A DNA stretch of 64,000 bases from Kutzneria sp. 744 (GCF_000568255.1 NZ_KK037166.1:10422927-10486926); one strand, 5' to 3'. Shown: positions 51,409-60,127, numbered from the stretch's first letter. Notes: generated from the sequence alone by a model not told the origin. A program made the numbers and translations.

Positions 51409-52509
51409 TCATGACATGCGCAGCACCGGTTTGAGCACCGCGCCGGAGTGCGCGGCGGCGAATGCCTCTTCAATGCGCTCGAACGGAAAATGGGTGACCA
51501 GCTCGTCGAACGGGAAGCGGCCCTGTCGGTGCAGCTCGATCAAGGTGGTGATCAGCGGGATGCTCCGCCCCTCGCCACCGAGGATGCCAATGATCCGCTT
51601 GCCCCACAAGGTGCTCAGGTGGTCCAGCTCGACCGTGGCGCCGGCCGGCGCGCCGCCGACGAGCGCACAGACCCCGCGCATGCCCACCGAGTCCGCGGCC
51701 TGGCGGCAGACGGCGACAACGCCGGTGCACTCCAGGCTGAAGTCGGCCGGCCCGCCGCAGATCTCGTGAACCGCGGCGACAGGGTCGGCGCCGGTGGCCT
51801 CGATCGTGTCGGTGGCGCCGAACCTGCTGGCCAGAGAAAGCCGCGAGGCGTGCCGGTCGACGGCGATGATCCGCGTGGCGCCGGTGTTGCGGGCCGCCAT
51901 GATCGCGGCGAGCCCGACCGAGCCCGCGCCGTAGACGACAAGTGCGGAGCCGACATGCGGACGCAGCACGTTGAGCACCGCGCCCGCGCCGGTCGACAGC
52001 CCGCAGGCGAGCGGCCCGAGCAGGTCGAGCGGGAGGTCCGGGGCAACCGGGACCAGCCCGCGGGCCGGCACGATCGCCTTGGTGGCAAACGAGGACTGGC
52101 CGAAGAAGTGGCTCGACAACGGCGTCCCGTCGAGGTCGTGCAGCGCGGTCGACCCGTCTGGACGGCGACCGCCGACCAGCAGGTCCGTCAGCCGCAGGCA
52201 GTAGCGCGGCTGACCGTCGAGGCAGTTGCGGCAGGCCCCGCACCACGGCCAGCCCAGCACCACGTGGTCGCCCACCTGGACGTGGTCGACGCCGGGCCCG
52301 AGCGCTTCCACCACACCGGCGCCCTCGTGCCCAAGCACGCCGGGCAGCGGAAACGGCAGATCGCCGTGGCGGGTGATCGAGTCGGTGTGGCAGATCCCGG
52401 TCGCGGCGACCCGGACCAGCACCTCGCCCGGCCGGGGCTCGTCGAGCAGCACATCACGCAGGCCGAACGAGCCGTGCAGTTCGTCCACCACCGCGGCGGT
52501 GATCTTCAT
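51409..52509 (-). CDS. zinc-dependent alcohol dehydrogenase (aryl-alcohol type)
   Basis: This 366-residue medium-chain dehydrogenase has a catalytic zinc Cys in TGICHTDSITRHG near residue 39 and GHEGAGVVEALG near residue 62. The structural zinc lobe is CGACRNCLDGQPRYC near residues 93-107, and the Rossmann motif is VVYGAGSVGLAAIMAA near residue 192. The nearest relatives are NAD-dependent benzyl/aryl-alcohol dehydrogenases (XylB/AreB-like). Its ATG overlaps the stop of the sirtuin gene, so it is translated from the same operon as the ADP-ribosylation pair. It also faces the end of ligJ, so an aromatic substrate fits either context. Confidence 0.88.
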   Translation of the reverse strand: MKITAAVVDELHGSFGLRDVLLDEPRPGEVLVRVAATGICHTDSITRHGDLPFPLPGVLGHEGAGVVEALGPGVDHVQVGDHVVLGWPWCGACRNCLDGQPRYCLRLTDLLVGGRRPDGSTALHDLDGTPLSSHFFGQSSFATKAIVPARGLVPVAPDLPLDLLGPLACGLSTGAGAVLNVLRPHVGSALVVYGAGSVGLAAIMAARNTGATRIIAVDRHASRLSLASRFGATDTIEATGADPVAAVHEICGGPADFSLECTGVVAVCRQAADSVGMRGVCALVGGAPAGATVELDHLSTLWGKRIIGILGGEGRSIPLITTLIELHRQGRFPFDELVTHFPFERIEEAFAAAHSGAVLKPVLRMS

Positions 52510-53363
52510 GTCCTGGCCTTTCGGTAGGTGCTGGCGAGATCCGCCAGCAACCCGGCGGCCTCCCTCGGTACGGCCAGGGCATGGCCCTCGAGGTCCGGCG
52601 GCACCGCGGGGTGTGCGGCGTTGATCCGGACCAGCCGAGCTCCCGGCACGAGCCGGGTCGCCGCCTCAACCGGCCAGCGAACCACCGACGGGGTGCTGAG
52701 CCCGGCCCCGATCTCGACCACCAGCGGCCGCGCGCCGGCGGGCAGACCTCGCCACCAGCCGGCGAGCTCTCGTCCGGTGGCGTCGTACGGTTCGCCGATG
52801 AACTCGGGTCCCTTGTGGACATTGAGGAAGACGGCTCCTCCGCAGTTCGGGCAGACCGGAATGGCCTCGTCGGCGACCGCGCCGCTGGCCGGGTCGTAGG
52901 CGGCCAACGCGGCCTCGATGATCGGCCGGCTCGGCCAGGTCTCGCCGCTGCACGGGAGTTCGCACTGGTAGCGGGCGTAGTCGCCCTGCGGGGTCCAGAC
53001 CCGCTCCGGTGCGAAGCCGTTGCGCTCAAACAGTCCGTCCACATTGGACGTCCAGACGAAGTGGTCCCGCTCACCGACCAGCTCGCGCAGCTGTTCGTAC
53101 ACCACGGCGGTCCCCGGGCCGAAGCGGATGTCGTCGACGTGCACCGCCCAGTAGCCCCACAGCCGGTGCGGCGGCAGCGGCAGGCCGATCAACTGATAGC
53201 GGGCACGCAGTCCGAGCCGGCGCAGGACCGGAAACAGCTCGGCGAACCGGTCGGTGTCGGCGTAGTCGTAACCTGCGGCGGCCGAGAGACCGGCACCCGC
53301 CGCCACCAGCACGTGGTCGGCCTCGTCGAACCAGCGGGACAGCGTGCGGATCAGATCGTCCAT
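52506..53363 (-). CDS. Sir2-family protein, class M (SirTM)-like ADP-ribosyltransferase
   Basis: This 285-residue sirtuin fold has a NAD motif VAAGAGLSAAAGYDY near residue 21, WTSNVDGLFERNGF near residue 105 and TPQGDYARYQCELPC near residue 125. A zinc module follows, with the second pair CPNCGG near residue 170, then VEIGAGLSTPSVVRWP. Deacetylase sirtuins have a catalytic His before the first zinc Cys; here the position reads Gln in PQGDY, as in class M sirtuins that mono-ADP-ribosylate proteins. It overlaps the macrodomain gene by 13 bases and the dehydrogenase gene by four. Deacetylase activity is thus unlikely, though untested. Confidence 0.83.
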   Translation of the reverse strand: MDDLIRTLSRWFDEADHVLVAAGAGLSAAAGYDYADTDRFAELFPVLRRLGLRARYQLIGLPLPPHRLWGYWAVHVDDIRFGPGTAVVYEQLRELVGERDHFVWTSNVDGLFERNGFAPERVWTPQGDYARYQCELPCSGETWPSRPIIEAALAAYDPASGAVADEAIPVCPNCGGAVFLNVHKGPEFIGEPYDATGRELAGWWRGLPAGARPLVVEIGAGLSTPSVVRWPVEAATRLVPGARLVRINAAHPAVPPDLEGHALAVPREAAGLLADLASTYRKART

Positions 53364-54352
53364 GTGGCTAGGTGCTCCTGGTATGCGGCGTCGTCGTCCG
53401 AGGCGAAAGTGGTGAAAACGACGCGGTCGAACCGGTTGGGACGCGTGCCGAGCCAGCCGGCGACGGCGTCGAGGGCGATCCGGGCGGCACGAGCCTTCGG
53501 GAAGCCGAACACGCCGGTGCTGATGCCGCAGAACGCGACCGTGCGGATGTCCTCGACCTCCGCGGCCAACTCGAGGCAGGCTCGATACGACCGGGCCAGT
53601 GCCTGTTCGTGCCACGGCTCTAGCAGGCCGTCGACGATCGGCCCCACCGTGTGCACCACGTAGCGGGCGGGCAGGTGGTACCCGCGGGTGATCTTTGCGG
53701 CGCCGGTCGTCTCCGGCGCCCCTTGCGCAGTCGCAATCGTGTGGCAGTCCTCGCGCAGCCACGGCCCGGCGGCGGCGTGGACGGCGTTGTCCACACAGTT
53801 GTGCATCGGCCGGAAACAACCGAGCAGTGCGCGGTTGGCGGCGTTGGCGACCGCGTCGGCGCGCAGCATCGTGATGTCGCCACGCCACAGCGCCGTCAGA
53901 TCGGCGGCCGGATATCGGGTCGCCGGCCAGATCTCCGCCACCGTGGGCACGGCCAGCGCGTCCGTTGCCATGCGCAGTGCGCGTTCCCCGCCCAGCAACG
54001 TGTCCAGAAGCGATGTGACGTGCGGCTCCAACGGCTCCGGCCTCCGGACCGTGAGCGCCGCACGCAACACCTGGCGGGGCGTGAGCCCTGTGTTCCGCCA
54101 CGTGCTCGCGCCGTAGCCGAGCGCCCGCACCGCGGCTTCCGCGATGCCGTCGAGCAGCTCCGGCGAGGCAGGCGGGGCCGTGGGCTGAAACGGCCGGTCG
54201 AGGAGGATCGCTTCACGGTACGCGCCCAGGGGCAGGCTGACGCGGAGGTCGCCGGCCGGCTTGCCGGGGTGGGGATTGGCGTTCTCGGTGGTGCGCCGGC
54301 CCGCGGCGGAAACGCCCTGCCCGCCGATGACGGGCCCTCGCTCGATGACCAT
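53351..54352 (-). CDS. zinc-type macrodomain protein (protein ADP-ribosylhydrolase)
   Basis: This 333-residue protein has an N-terminal helical extension (residues about 40-145) and a macrodomain (155-325). The domain shows LWRGDITMLRADAVANAANR near residue 154, zinc ligands in GCFRPMHNCVDNAVH near residue 177, VHTVGPIVDG near residue 232 and the phosphate loop AFCGISTGVFGFP near residue 272. The Cys-His-Cys set marks the zinc macrodomains that remove ADP-ribose placed by class M sirtuins. Its gene overlaps the sirtuin gene, giving a writer/eraser pair. A SnoaL-like gene lies 38 bases upstream in the same operon. Confidence 0.88.
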   Translation of the reverse strand: MVIERGPVIGGQGVSAAGRRTTENANPHPGKPAGDLRVSLPLGAYREAILLDRPFQPTAPPASPELLDGIAEAAVRALGYGASTWRNTGLTPRQVLRAALTVRRPEPLEPHVTSLLDTLLGGERALRMATDALAVPTVAEIWPATRYPAADLTALWRGDITMLRADAVANAANRALLGCFRPMHNCVDNAVHAAAGPWLREDCHTIATAQGAPETTGAAKITRGYHLPARYVVHTVGPIVDGLLEPWHEQALARSYRACLELAAEVEDIRTVAFCGISTGVFGFPKARAARIALDAVAGWLGTRPNRFDRVVFTTFASDDDAAYQEHLATWTI

Positions 54353-54390
54353 GATGGTTCGCTTTCGTGCCAGTCGTTTCGCCCGCCGGC

Positions 54391-55146
54391 TCAGAACAGG
54401 CCGTTGCGGTGCGGCAGCTCCGCCGGGACCGGCGCGATGACGTCCCAGTGCTCGACGATCTTGCCGCCGTCGACCCGGAACAGGTCCCAGTAGGCGACCG
54501 CCTGGCCGAACTCGCCCTCCGACTGGAGCAGCACGAGATCGCCTTCGGCCACGTCCCGGTGCACGGTCTTGTAGGCCAGGTTCTTGCCATCAGCCGCCCA
54601 GCGCGCGGCGGCGGCGCCGAAACCGTCCAGGCCGTCGGCCGCCTCGGGGTTGTGCTGGAGGTAGGTCTCGGTCGAGATGTAGTCGGTGAGCACGGAGTAG
54701 TCGGCGTCGATGAGCACGCGCTGCGCGAACTCGGCGACAACCGCGCGGCTCCCCTCGGTGTCCGCCAACGCGGCGGGCGCGGCGGCGCCGTCGGTCTGCG
54801 ACCGACCGCTGGCGGTCTTGCCGACCACCGGCGTCAGAGCGTCCCAGTGCTCGGCGAGCTTGCCGTTCTCCACCCGGAACAGGTCGAACGCGACCAGCGG
54901 CTCGGGGCCGAAGCCGTGGTAGATGCCGTGCAGAGCGACGAGGTCGCCGTCGGCGATCACCCGGGCGAGCTCGTAGCGGAAGCCGTCGGGCAGTCCGGCC
55001 ACCAAGCCGCGCAGCGCCTCTGGGCCGTCCGCGGCCAGCGAGCTGTGCTGCCGGTAGCCGGGCGCGACCCACCGGTCGACCGCCATCGTGTCCCGCTCGC
55101 CGAACAGCTCGCCCGCGGCCTTGAGCACCAGTTCTTTGTTGTCCAC
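54391..55146 (-). CDS. tandem SnoaL-like (NTF2-fold) protein
   Basis: This 251-residue cytoplasmic protein is made of two NTF2/SnoaL-like domains (about residues 1-110 and 125-245). Each has the pattern YRQHSSLAADGPEAL or YLQHNPEAADGLDGF followed by AFDLFRVENGKLAEHWD or YWDLFRVDGGKIVEHWD. The internal repeat implies duplication and fusion. Such domains act as isomerases, cyclases or binding proteins for small molecules. It is first in the operon with the macrodomain, sirtuin and dehydrogenase genes and could share their substrate. A truncated AraC regulator sits divergently upstream. Confidence 0.85.
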   Translation of the reverse strand: MDNKELVLKAAGELFGERDTMAVDRWVAPGYRQHSSLAADGPEALRGLVAGLPDGFRYELARVIADGDLVALHGIYHGFGPEPLVAFDLFRVENGKLAEHWDALTPVVGKTASGRSQTDGAAAPAALADTEGSRAVVAEFAQRVLIDADYSVLTDYISTETYLQHNPEAADGLDGFGAAAARWAADGKNLAYKTVHRDVAEGDLVLLQSEGEFGQAVAYWDLFRVDGGKIVEHWDVIAPVPAELPHRNGLF

Positions 55147-55229
55147 CGTTGGTCTCCCTCGTCTGGTCCGCGGACCCGTTCACCCGTCGTGACCAATCTG
55201 CCCGGGCAAGGGCGGCGGTACGAGGTAGA

Positions 55230-55480
55230 TTCAGGAATTGTGGTGGTCAAAAGTGGACACGTCACGCCGCGGGATCCGGTCGTCCAATTCGGCTTCAGCA
55301 ACCCTGAAAGGCCTCACCTCGGACTCGACGTGGTCGATTTCCGCACCCTGCGCGCCAGATTGTCGCCCGAGTCGGTGGCCGCAGTGCACCGTGCCGATTT
55401 CCAACAGGTGTTCCTGTTCACCGGCGGTGCCGCCTTCCCGATGGTCGATTTCGGCGAGCACCCCTGCACCGACCCGGCAC
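55230..55480 (+). pseudogene. N-terminal fragment of an AraC-family regulator
   Basis: A rightward frame starts near VVVKSGHVTPRDPVVQFGF. It continues through LDVVDFRTLRARLSPESV, then HRADFQQVFLFTGGAAFPMV, then DFGEHPC. This is the cupin-like sensor start of a group of actinobacterial AraC regulators (DF..L..R..P......DFH.l...t.G...h.vDf..hp). The match breaks off near 55470 and no AraC helix-turn-helix follows. It is divergent from the SnoaL operon and may be its former regulator. Confidence 0.55.
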
Positions 55481-55692
55481 GCTGGCCGGCGCATCCGCAT
55501 TCTTGGCGCCACCGCGCACCCCACCTCGCGCAGGTCAGGTTCCTCATCCGCGATCGCGACACCTCGCCATACGCCGACAGGACCGTCTCGGCGGAGTCAT
55601 CCACGAATATCAACATGCCGCTTGAACTGCATGGATGGTTTTTTCGGCACGCACAGGGGCACACGTCGACGTCTGAAGGTGTTCGACTGCGG

Positions 55693-56736
55693 TCACTGCC
55701 TCTCGGCCCTGTTGTCACTTGCCACGTCTGACGCGAATGCGGGCCCGGTGCGACGGCGACGCAGGGGTGGGCGGCGCATCCACGTTGCCCAGCGCCAGAG
55801 CCACTCCACGGGTCCGTAGTGGCAGCGGCGCAGCCACAGGGTGGACCAGAGCCACTGGATGGCGAGGATGCCGCCGGCGATGCCCACGACGGTGCCGGCG
55901 GTCCAGGCCTCGGGGTGGCCGCCGATGAGGCGGCCGATGACGAGCACCAAGGCGGTGGCGGTGAGGTAGTTGGTCAGGGCCATTCGGCCGAGCGGCGCGA
56001 ACACGGTCACGAGCACGGGCCCAAAGCGGGTGCGGAGCAGGAGAAGCATCAAGCAGATGTAGAGCCCGGCAAGCAGGAGGCCGGTCAGGGCGAGGGCCAG
56101 CGGGAAGTGGCGGTCGGTGGACGAGAGGCCGGACTGCCACCACAGGGCGGGCACGGCGGCGACGGCCAGCACCGGGGCCGCCAGGCGCACACCCCGGACG
56201 GTGTGGTCGATGACGTCGTACCGGACCAGGGCGGAGCCGAGCAGGAACAGGCCGGCGACGTAGGTGAAGCGGCCGTCGCCGGTGAGCAGTGATGTGGCGA
56301 GGAAGGCGGTGCCGAGCGGGGCGACGGCGGCGCGGGGCAGCCAGGTGGATGGCAGCAGCACGAGCAGGCCCATAACGGCGTAGGTGGACAGGATGTCGCC
56401 GTGCCACAGGAACACGAAGTGCGCCACACCGATGACCAACAACGCCAGCAACCGGCGCAGCAGAAGCAGTCGAGGGCTGGGGGTGCGGCCGGCGGCGGCG
56501 CGTAGCAGGAGGGAGAAGCCGACACCGAACAGCAGCGAGAAGATCGGCATGAAGCGCTGCTCCACGAACAGCCCGAACCCGGCCGGATCCACCACCTGTC
56601 CCGAGGTGGCGGCGAACCCTCCCTCGGCGGCTATCGGCTGCGCATTGGCCAGCAGGATCCCGCACAGCGCGAACCCGCGGACGACGTCGAGGGCCACGAT
56701 TCGACCGCGGTCGACCGGAGTGTCTTGGGTGGACAT
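55693..56736 (-). CDS. DUF418 multi-pass membrane protein
   Basis: This 347-residue polytopic protein opens with IVALDVVRGFALCGILLANA, the standard start of the DUF418/YeiB family. It has about nine hydrophobic segments, FSLLFGVGFSLLL near residue 65, LALLVIGVAHFVFLWHGDIL near residue 96 and the C-terminal PLGRMALTNYL and GPVEWLWRWATW motifs. The family is related to acyltransferase-3-like membrane proteins; no reaction has been established. ATG 56736 is chosen at MSTQDTPVDRG. It is divergent from a two-component operon. Confidence 0.88.
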   Translation of the reverse strand: MSTQDTPVDRGRIVALDVVRGFALCGILLANAQPIAAEGGFAATSGQVVDPAGFGLFVEQRFMPIFSLLFGVGFSLLLRAAAGRTPSPRLLLLRRLLALLVIGVAHFVFLWHGDILSTYAVMGLLVLLPSTWLPRAAVAPLGTAFLATSLLTGDGRFTYVAGLFLLGSALVRYDVIDHTVRGVRLAAPVLAVAAVPALWWQSGLSSTDRHFPLALALTGLLLAGLYICLMLLLLRTRFGPVLVTVFAPLGRMALTNYLTATALVLVIGRLIGGHPEAWTAGTVVGIAGGILAIQWLWSTLWLRRCHYGPVEWLWRWATWMRRPPLRRRRTGPAFASDVASDNRAERQ

Positions 56737-56856
56737 GGCCGTCGATCCTGGCCAGCCGGACCGACAGTCGGCATCAGGGCAAAGCACGATTGATGGGCCC
56801 GCGTTCGTACTTTCGGCCAGTGCTCCACCCCGGGCACGACTCCGTAGCCTGGCCGC

Positions 56857-57981
56857 GTGAACGTGTGGGGGCGGCTGGCGAGGATCGCTGCAGATGTCGT
56901 GTTCGGGGTGGTGTTCGCTGCCGCGCTCGGGTTTGAGGCTGCGCGCATCGCGACGAGTTGGGGCGCGGGTTACTGGCAGTTCGACCTGGCCGTTGGGGCC
57001 GTGGTGTGCGGCATCGCGCTGGTGGGCCGGCGTGATCCAGCCCGTCCGGCGGTCGCGGCGCTGGCCGTGGCCGCGGTTGCCGTTGTCGTCGTGGGATTCA
57101 CCGGCTGGCCGGGAGAACCAGGGCCCGCCATGGCCCTGGCGCTGTCGGTGCTGGTGGCCGCCGCGGTCCGGACGCTGCCGCCGCTACCGGCGACCGGCGT
57201 CGCGGTCGGCGGTCTCGGGGTGGCCGCGGGCAGTCTGCTCACCGCGCATGGTTCGCCCCTGCACTCGGGTGTGGTCCTGGCCAATGGGCTGGGCTGGCTG
57301 CTGGCCGTCGCCACGGGCCTGGCGCTGAGGCTGCGCCGGATCCGCCGGCTGGCAGTGATCGACCAGGTTCGCCGCGACGAACGTCTGGAGTTGGCGCGGG
57401 AACTGCACGATGTCGTTGCCCACCACATCACCGGCGTTGTCGTGCAGGCGCAGGCCGCCAGGATCGCCCGCCGCAGGCATCCGGAGCAGCTCGACGAGGC
57501 GTTGGCCGACATCGAGACGGCCAGCTCCGAGGCGCTGGCTGCGATGCGCCGGGTCGTGGGCCTGCTGCGTCACGCCGGCGACGCCGCGCCGGCCGGGACC
57601 GAGCACCTCTCCGATCTCGTGGCCCGCTTCGCCCGGCACGGGCCCGCCGTGAGCCTGCAGCTGCCCGAAGACCAGTCGGAGTGGCCGTACGAGATCACCA
57701 GCACCGTCCACCGGGTCGTGCGGGAGGCGTTGACCAACGTCGTCCGGCACGCCCCGAACGCGGGTCGCGCCACCGTGCAGGTGAGCCAGGAACCGGGGCA
57801 TGTCGCCGTCGAGGTCGCCGACGACGCCCCGGCGCCGGCCATGCGTCACCGCGGCGGCTACGGACTGATCGGACTCCGCGAACGCGTCGAAGCCCTCGGC
57901 GGCACGCTCACCGCCGGTCCGGGTCCAGAACGCGGCTGGTCCGTGGTGGCCCGGCTGCCCGTTCCGGCGGGCCGACGCTGA
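56857..57981 (+). CDS. NarL-type sensor histidine kinase (HisKA_3)
   Basis: This 374-residue kinase has about five membrane segments in the first 150 residues. The HisKA_3 box LELARELHDVVAHHITG has its phospho-acceptor His near residue 182. The HATPase has REALTNVVRHAPNAG near residue 291 and GGYGLIGLRERVEALGG near residue 332. The GTG start is close to the presumed promoter and has no clear ribosome site, so it may be leaderless. Its stop overlaps the start of the regulator (TGATG). The signal is unknown. Confidence 0.9.
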   Translation: MNVWGRLARIAADVVFGVVFAAALGFEAARIATSWGAGYWQFDLAVGAVVCGIALVGRRDPARPAVAALAVAAVAVVVVGFTGWPGEPGPAMALALSVLVAAAVRTLPPLPATGVAVGGLGVAAGSLLTAHGSPLHSGVVLANGLGWLLAVATGLALRLRRIRRLAVIDQVRRDERLELARELHDVVAHHITGVVVQAQAARIARRRHPEQLDEALADIETASSEALAAMRRVVGLLRHAGDAAPAGTEHLSDLVARFARHGPAVSLQLPEDQSEWPYEITSTVHRVVREALTNVVRHAPNAGRATVQVSQEPGHVAVEVADDAPAPAMRHRGGYGLIGLRERVEALGGTLTAGPGPERGWSVVARLPVPAGRR

Positions 57982-58634
57982 TGGGCATCACCGTGCTGCT
58001 GGCCGACGACCAGGCGATGATCCGCCGCGGGTTGCGGCTGATCCTGGAGGACCAGCCCGACATCACCGTGATCGGCGAGGCCGCCGACGGCCTTGAAGCT
58101 GTGGCCCTGGCCCGACGCCTCCGCCCCGACGTGTGCCTGGTCGACATCCGCATGCCTCGCGTCGACGGCATCCAGGTGACCCGCGCCCTGGCCGGTCCGG
58201 GCGTAGTGGATCCGCTGCGGGTGGTCGTGGTCACCACCTTCGACCTGGACGAGTATGTCTACGGCGCCCTTCACGGCGGCGCCGCCGGCTTCGTCCTCAA
58301 GGACGCCGGTCCCGGCCTGCTGGTCGAAGCCGTGCGCGCCGCCCATGCCGGCGACGCCCTCGTCTCGCCTTCGATCACCGTCCGCCTGCTGCGCCATCTC
58401 ACCGCCATCACCACCTCCCGCAGCGGCGTGCCCCGCGCCCTGTCCGACCGCGAGACCGAGGTCGCCCGCGCCGTCGCCCGTGGCCGCACCAACCAGGAGA
58501 TCGCCGCCGAGCTGTTCATCTCGCTGAGCACCGTCAAGAGCCACGTCGCCGGCATCCAGCACAAGCTGGGCCTGCGCAATCGCGTCGAGATCGCCGTATG
58601 GGCCTGGGAGAACGGCCTGTTGCGCGCCACCTGA
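57981..58634 (+). CDS. NarL/LuxR-family response regulator
   Basis: This 217-residue regulator has acidic residues ADDQ at 8-11, the phospho-acceptor Asp55 in CLVDIRMPR, Lys near residue 106 in FVLKDAG and a LuxR helix-turn-helix (LSDRETEVARAVARGRTNQE, then SLSTVKSHVAGIQHKLGL). It overlaps the kinase stop by one base. The closest candidates for control are its own operon and the divergent DUF418 gene. Confidence 0.92.
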   Translation: MGITVLLADDQAMIRRGLRLILEDQPDITVIGEAADGLEAVALARRLRPDVCLVDIRMPRVDGIQVTRALAGPGVVDPLRVVVVTTFDLDEYVYGALHGGAAGFVLKDAGPGLLVEAVRAAHAGDALVSPSITVRLLRHLTAITTSRSGVPRALSDRETEVARAVARGRTNQEIAAELFISLSTVKSHVAGIQHKLGLRNRVEIAVWAWENGLLRAT

Positions 58635-58745
58635 CCGCCGTCGCGGAACCACTTCCTCAGCCCGGCATGAGCGGATGCGCGCGGAAACGGTCTACAGTGG
58701 CAGCCCGCACCGGCCCGTGCTTGAGCTCGACGAACGGAACAAGAT

Positions 58746-58789
58746 CATAAAAAGAGGGTCCTCACAGCGCCTGAGCTGCGAGGACCCTC
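58746..58789 (-). terminator. rho-independent terminator (leftward)
   Basis: A perfect 10-base stem GAGGGTCCTC (58754-58763) pairs with GAGGACCCTC (58780-58789) across a 16-base loop. Read leftward it is followed by TTTTTAT. This is a strong intrinsic terminator of the kind found behind tRNA genes. The tRNA relic lies just upstream of it on the same strand. Confidence 0.8.
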
Positions 58790-58795
58790 TCGACC

Positions 58796-58840
58796 GTCGG
58801 GACGACAGGATGTGAACCCGCGACCCCTTGTCCCCCCAGT
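58796..58840 (-). pseudogene. 3'-half tRNA relic (tRNA-Pro-like), likely attachment site
   Basis: Read leftward, about 45 bases match the 3' half of a tRNA from the anticodon loop to the acceptor: ACTGGGGGG, then CAAGGGGTCGCGGGTTCACA, then TCCTGTCGTCCCGAC. It looks most like actinobacterial tRNA-Pro(GGG). The T-loop reads TTCACAT, so the invariant A58 is C, and the T-stem has an extra G-U. The 5' half is absent. A terminator follows directly. This is the signature left when an element integrates into a tRNA 3' end, so the element should extend rightward from here. Confidence 0.6.
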
Positions 58841-58961
58841 TGAATCCAGGGTCAACGGCATGCTCACGTCCGTTCTCCAAGCTCGCGCTCAAATCTACTT
58901 GCCACAGTGAAGGAGCTCGTGATTCCGAGCATTGATCACGAGCTGAGTCGGTGCTGAGAAT

Positions 58962-59520
58962 GTGCTCCCGCTAGTACGGCTGTGGACAGTGGCCGATTCC
59001 GAGGGCTTCGGCGTCGACCCGGACCGGATCGTGATGTTCGGCGGCAGTGCGGGCGGCGGCCTGGCCGCGGCCACCACGTCGCTGGCCCGGGACCGGGGAC
59101 GGTGCGTCCACTGGCGCAGATGCTGCTCTGCCCGATGCTGGATGACCGCAACGACACGGTCTCGTCGATCCAGATGGCCGGGCTGGGCTCTGGGATCACC
59201 GGTCGACCGAGTTCGGCTGGACTGCGTTGCTCGGTGACCGGCGTGGCGGTGCGCACGTCGAGCCGTACGCCGCGCCCGCCCGCGCCACCGATCTGTCCGG
59301 TCTGCCACCGACCTTTCTCGACGTGGGCTCGGCGGAGACCTTCCGCGACGAGACCGTCGCGTACGCCTCGCGGATCTGGGCCCACGGCGGCCGGGCCGAG
59401 TTGCACGTGTGGCCCGGTGGCTTCCACTGGTTCGCCGGATTCGTGCCGCAGGCACCGGTCTCCCAGGCGGCGGAAGCGGCCGGGTGGACTGGCTCCACCG
59501 GGTGTTGGCCTCCTGATCCG
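58962..59520 (+). pseudogene. alpha/beta hydrolase (HSL-type) with frameshifts
   Basis: Fragments in different frames give GFGVDPDRIVMFGGSAGGGL (nucleophile elbow GGSAGG) and LLCPMLDDRND. GLPPTFLDVGSAETFRDETV with the acid Asp follows, then WPGGFHWFAGFVPQAP with the catalytic His and an ending VDWLHRVLAS. Order and motifs are those of hormone-sensitive-lipase-like esterases. At least two frameshifts (near 59100 and 59480) and loss of the N-terminal third leave it inactive. Confidence 0.7.
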
Positions 59521-59573
59521 GCGTGGTGACCTCGCGGCCTGACCGACCGCCTGACCGGATCACCGAAAGTCCC

Positions 59574-59830
59574 TTTGGGGAGTGCTGAACGGAGTCCGCG
59601 CGATGCCCGAATCCGCCTTCCATCCGGGCCTGCGCCTGGCACACTGGTTGCCACGCAGCAGGATCACCACACGTGGAATACCGGCTGGCGCCTGAGCACG
59701 CCGTTTCCGGCTCCGCTGGAGGACTGCTACACCGGCCTGTGGTGGCTGGCCGCTCAGTCCGAAGTGGACAGCGAGCGGATCGCGATCGGCGGCGAGAGCG
59801 TCGAGTGCCTCCGTCCGCGCGTGGTGCGCC
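59574..59830 (+). pseudogene. second alpha/beta hydrolase fragment (N-terminal region)
   Basis: Two frames together read VEYRLAPEH, then PFPAPLEDCYTGLWWLAAQS, then EVDSERIAIGGES. This is the segment preceding and including the nucleophile elbow of an HSL-type esterase. A frameshift lies near 59697 and the rest is missing. It repeats a segment already present in the fragment to the left, so it derives from a second hydrolase gene and not from the same one. Confidence 0.6.
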
Positions 59831-59855
59831 GGCAACGAGGTGGAGCTGTGTCCTA

Positions 59856-60078
59856 GCCGACCTACGGGTCGTGGTTGAACTGGATCGAGGCCGAGTTCGC
59901 CGCCCTGAGGCACTTCGCGCTGGGCGGGACCGACCATCGCAGTCACGCCGAGCAGAACGCCGCGATCGCGGCGTATGTCCGCTGGCGCAACGCCCGCGCC
60001 CAGCCCAAGACCGGGTTCGCGACCGACTCACCGATCCGGACCTGGACGCATTACCCGACCAAGGTTGCGGGACAAGCC
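59856..60078 (+). pseudogene. IS630-family transposase C-terminal relic
   Basis: A rightward frame reads YGSWLNWIEAEFAALRHFAL, then GGTDHRSHAEQNAAIAAYVR, then HYPTKVAG. It carries the catalytic Glu of the DDE triad and the C-terminal end of an IS630-type transposase different from the intact one next to it. Everything upstream of the last catalytic residue is gone. The intact IS630 element is inserted only a few bases after it. Confidence 0.72.
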
Positions 60079-60127
60079 ACTAGTAGCGTGTCGCTGCTTA
60101 GTTGTGGTGCCTGTGACTGGGAGGCTG

